Below are positions 5,879-5,901 of a DNA stretch of 5,901 nucleotides, in pieces. Both the position numbers and the translations under genes were made by a program. The notes under the pieces were generated by a model. That model was not told the DNA's origin. It did no database searches and worked only from the letters and a program-made list of their open reading frames with translations. Source of the stretch: an uncultured Polymorphobacter sp. (GTDB taxonomy: Bacteria > Pseudomonadota > Alphaproteobacteria > Sphingomonadales > Sphingomonadaceae); the NCBI GenBank assembly GCA_937871645.1, contig CALMPZ010000482.1:1-5901 (forward strand), given 5' to 3'. Numbering within the stretch: position 1 is the first letter of the stretch; each line of letters opens with the position of its first letter.

Positions 5879-5901
5879 GGGTGCAGGCGTCACGCTTACG
5901 C
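5879..5901 (+). repeat. diverged REP-like element, copy 3, cut by the window edge
   Basis: The visible 23 bases match the start of copy 1 (87-109) at 18 positions. Two of the five differences, C to G and G to C, face each other in the predicted stem and preserve pairing; another leaves a G-U pair; one breaks a pair. The orientation equals copy 1 and is opposite to copy 2. Confidence 0.6.

Overview
This GC-rich window looks like chromosome from an alphaproteobacterium, most likely Sphingomonadales. The basis is the combination of gene order, a ribosomal protein S16 with a long Ala/Glu-rich tail, a short proline-rich TolA, and intergenic palindromes of a type common in sphingomonads. The lineage call is inference. 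Every convincing gene is on the minus strand, so transcription runs from right to left.

Right half (about 5740 down to 2861): the conserved translation operon rpsP - rimM - trmD - rplS, encoding 30S protein S16, a 30S maturation factor, tRNA m1G37 methyltransferase and 50S protein L19. A complete VapB/VapC-type toxin-antitoxin module sits between rimM and trmD, on the same strand. The spacing is very tight. A near-perfect 21-bp palindrome (probable VapB operator) and a strong Shine-Dalgarno fill the 30 bases between the rimM stop and the preferred vapB start. vapB overlaps vapC, and the vapC stop overlaps the trmD start as ATGA. Expression of trmD and rplS may therefore pass through toxin-antitoxin control. 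A 14-bp GC-rich hairpin lies between rpsP and rimM.

Middle (2549-2860): 312 bases without a gene, holding three hairpin or repeat structures and a possible promoter directly in front of ybgC.

Left half (2548 down to 123): the start of the Tol-Pal operon, ybgC - tolQ - tolR - tolA, encoding a hotdog thioesterase and the energised inner-membrane complex used for outer-membrane constriction and integrity. tolB and pal are not in the window and would be expected beyond the left end.

Both ends carry REP-like palindromes. A 36-bp sequence just after tolA recurs perfectly, inverted, upstream of rpsP, next to a third diverged copy cut by the window edge. Most of the content is ordinary housekeeping. 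The unusual part is the vapBC module embedded in the ribosomal operon.
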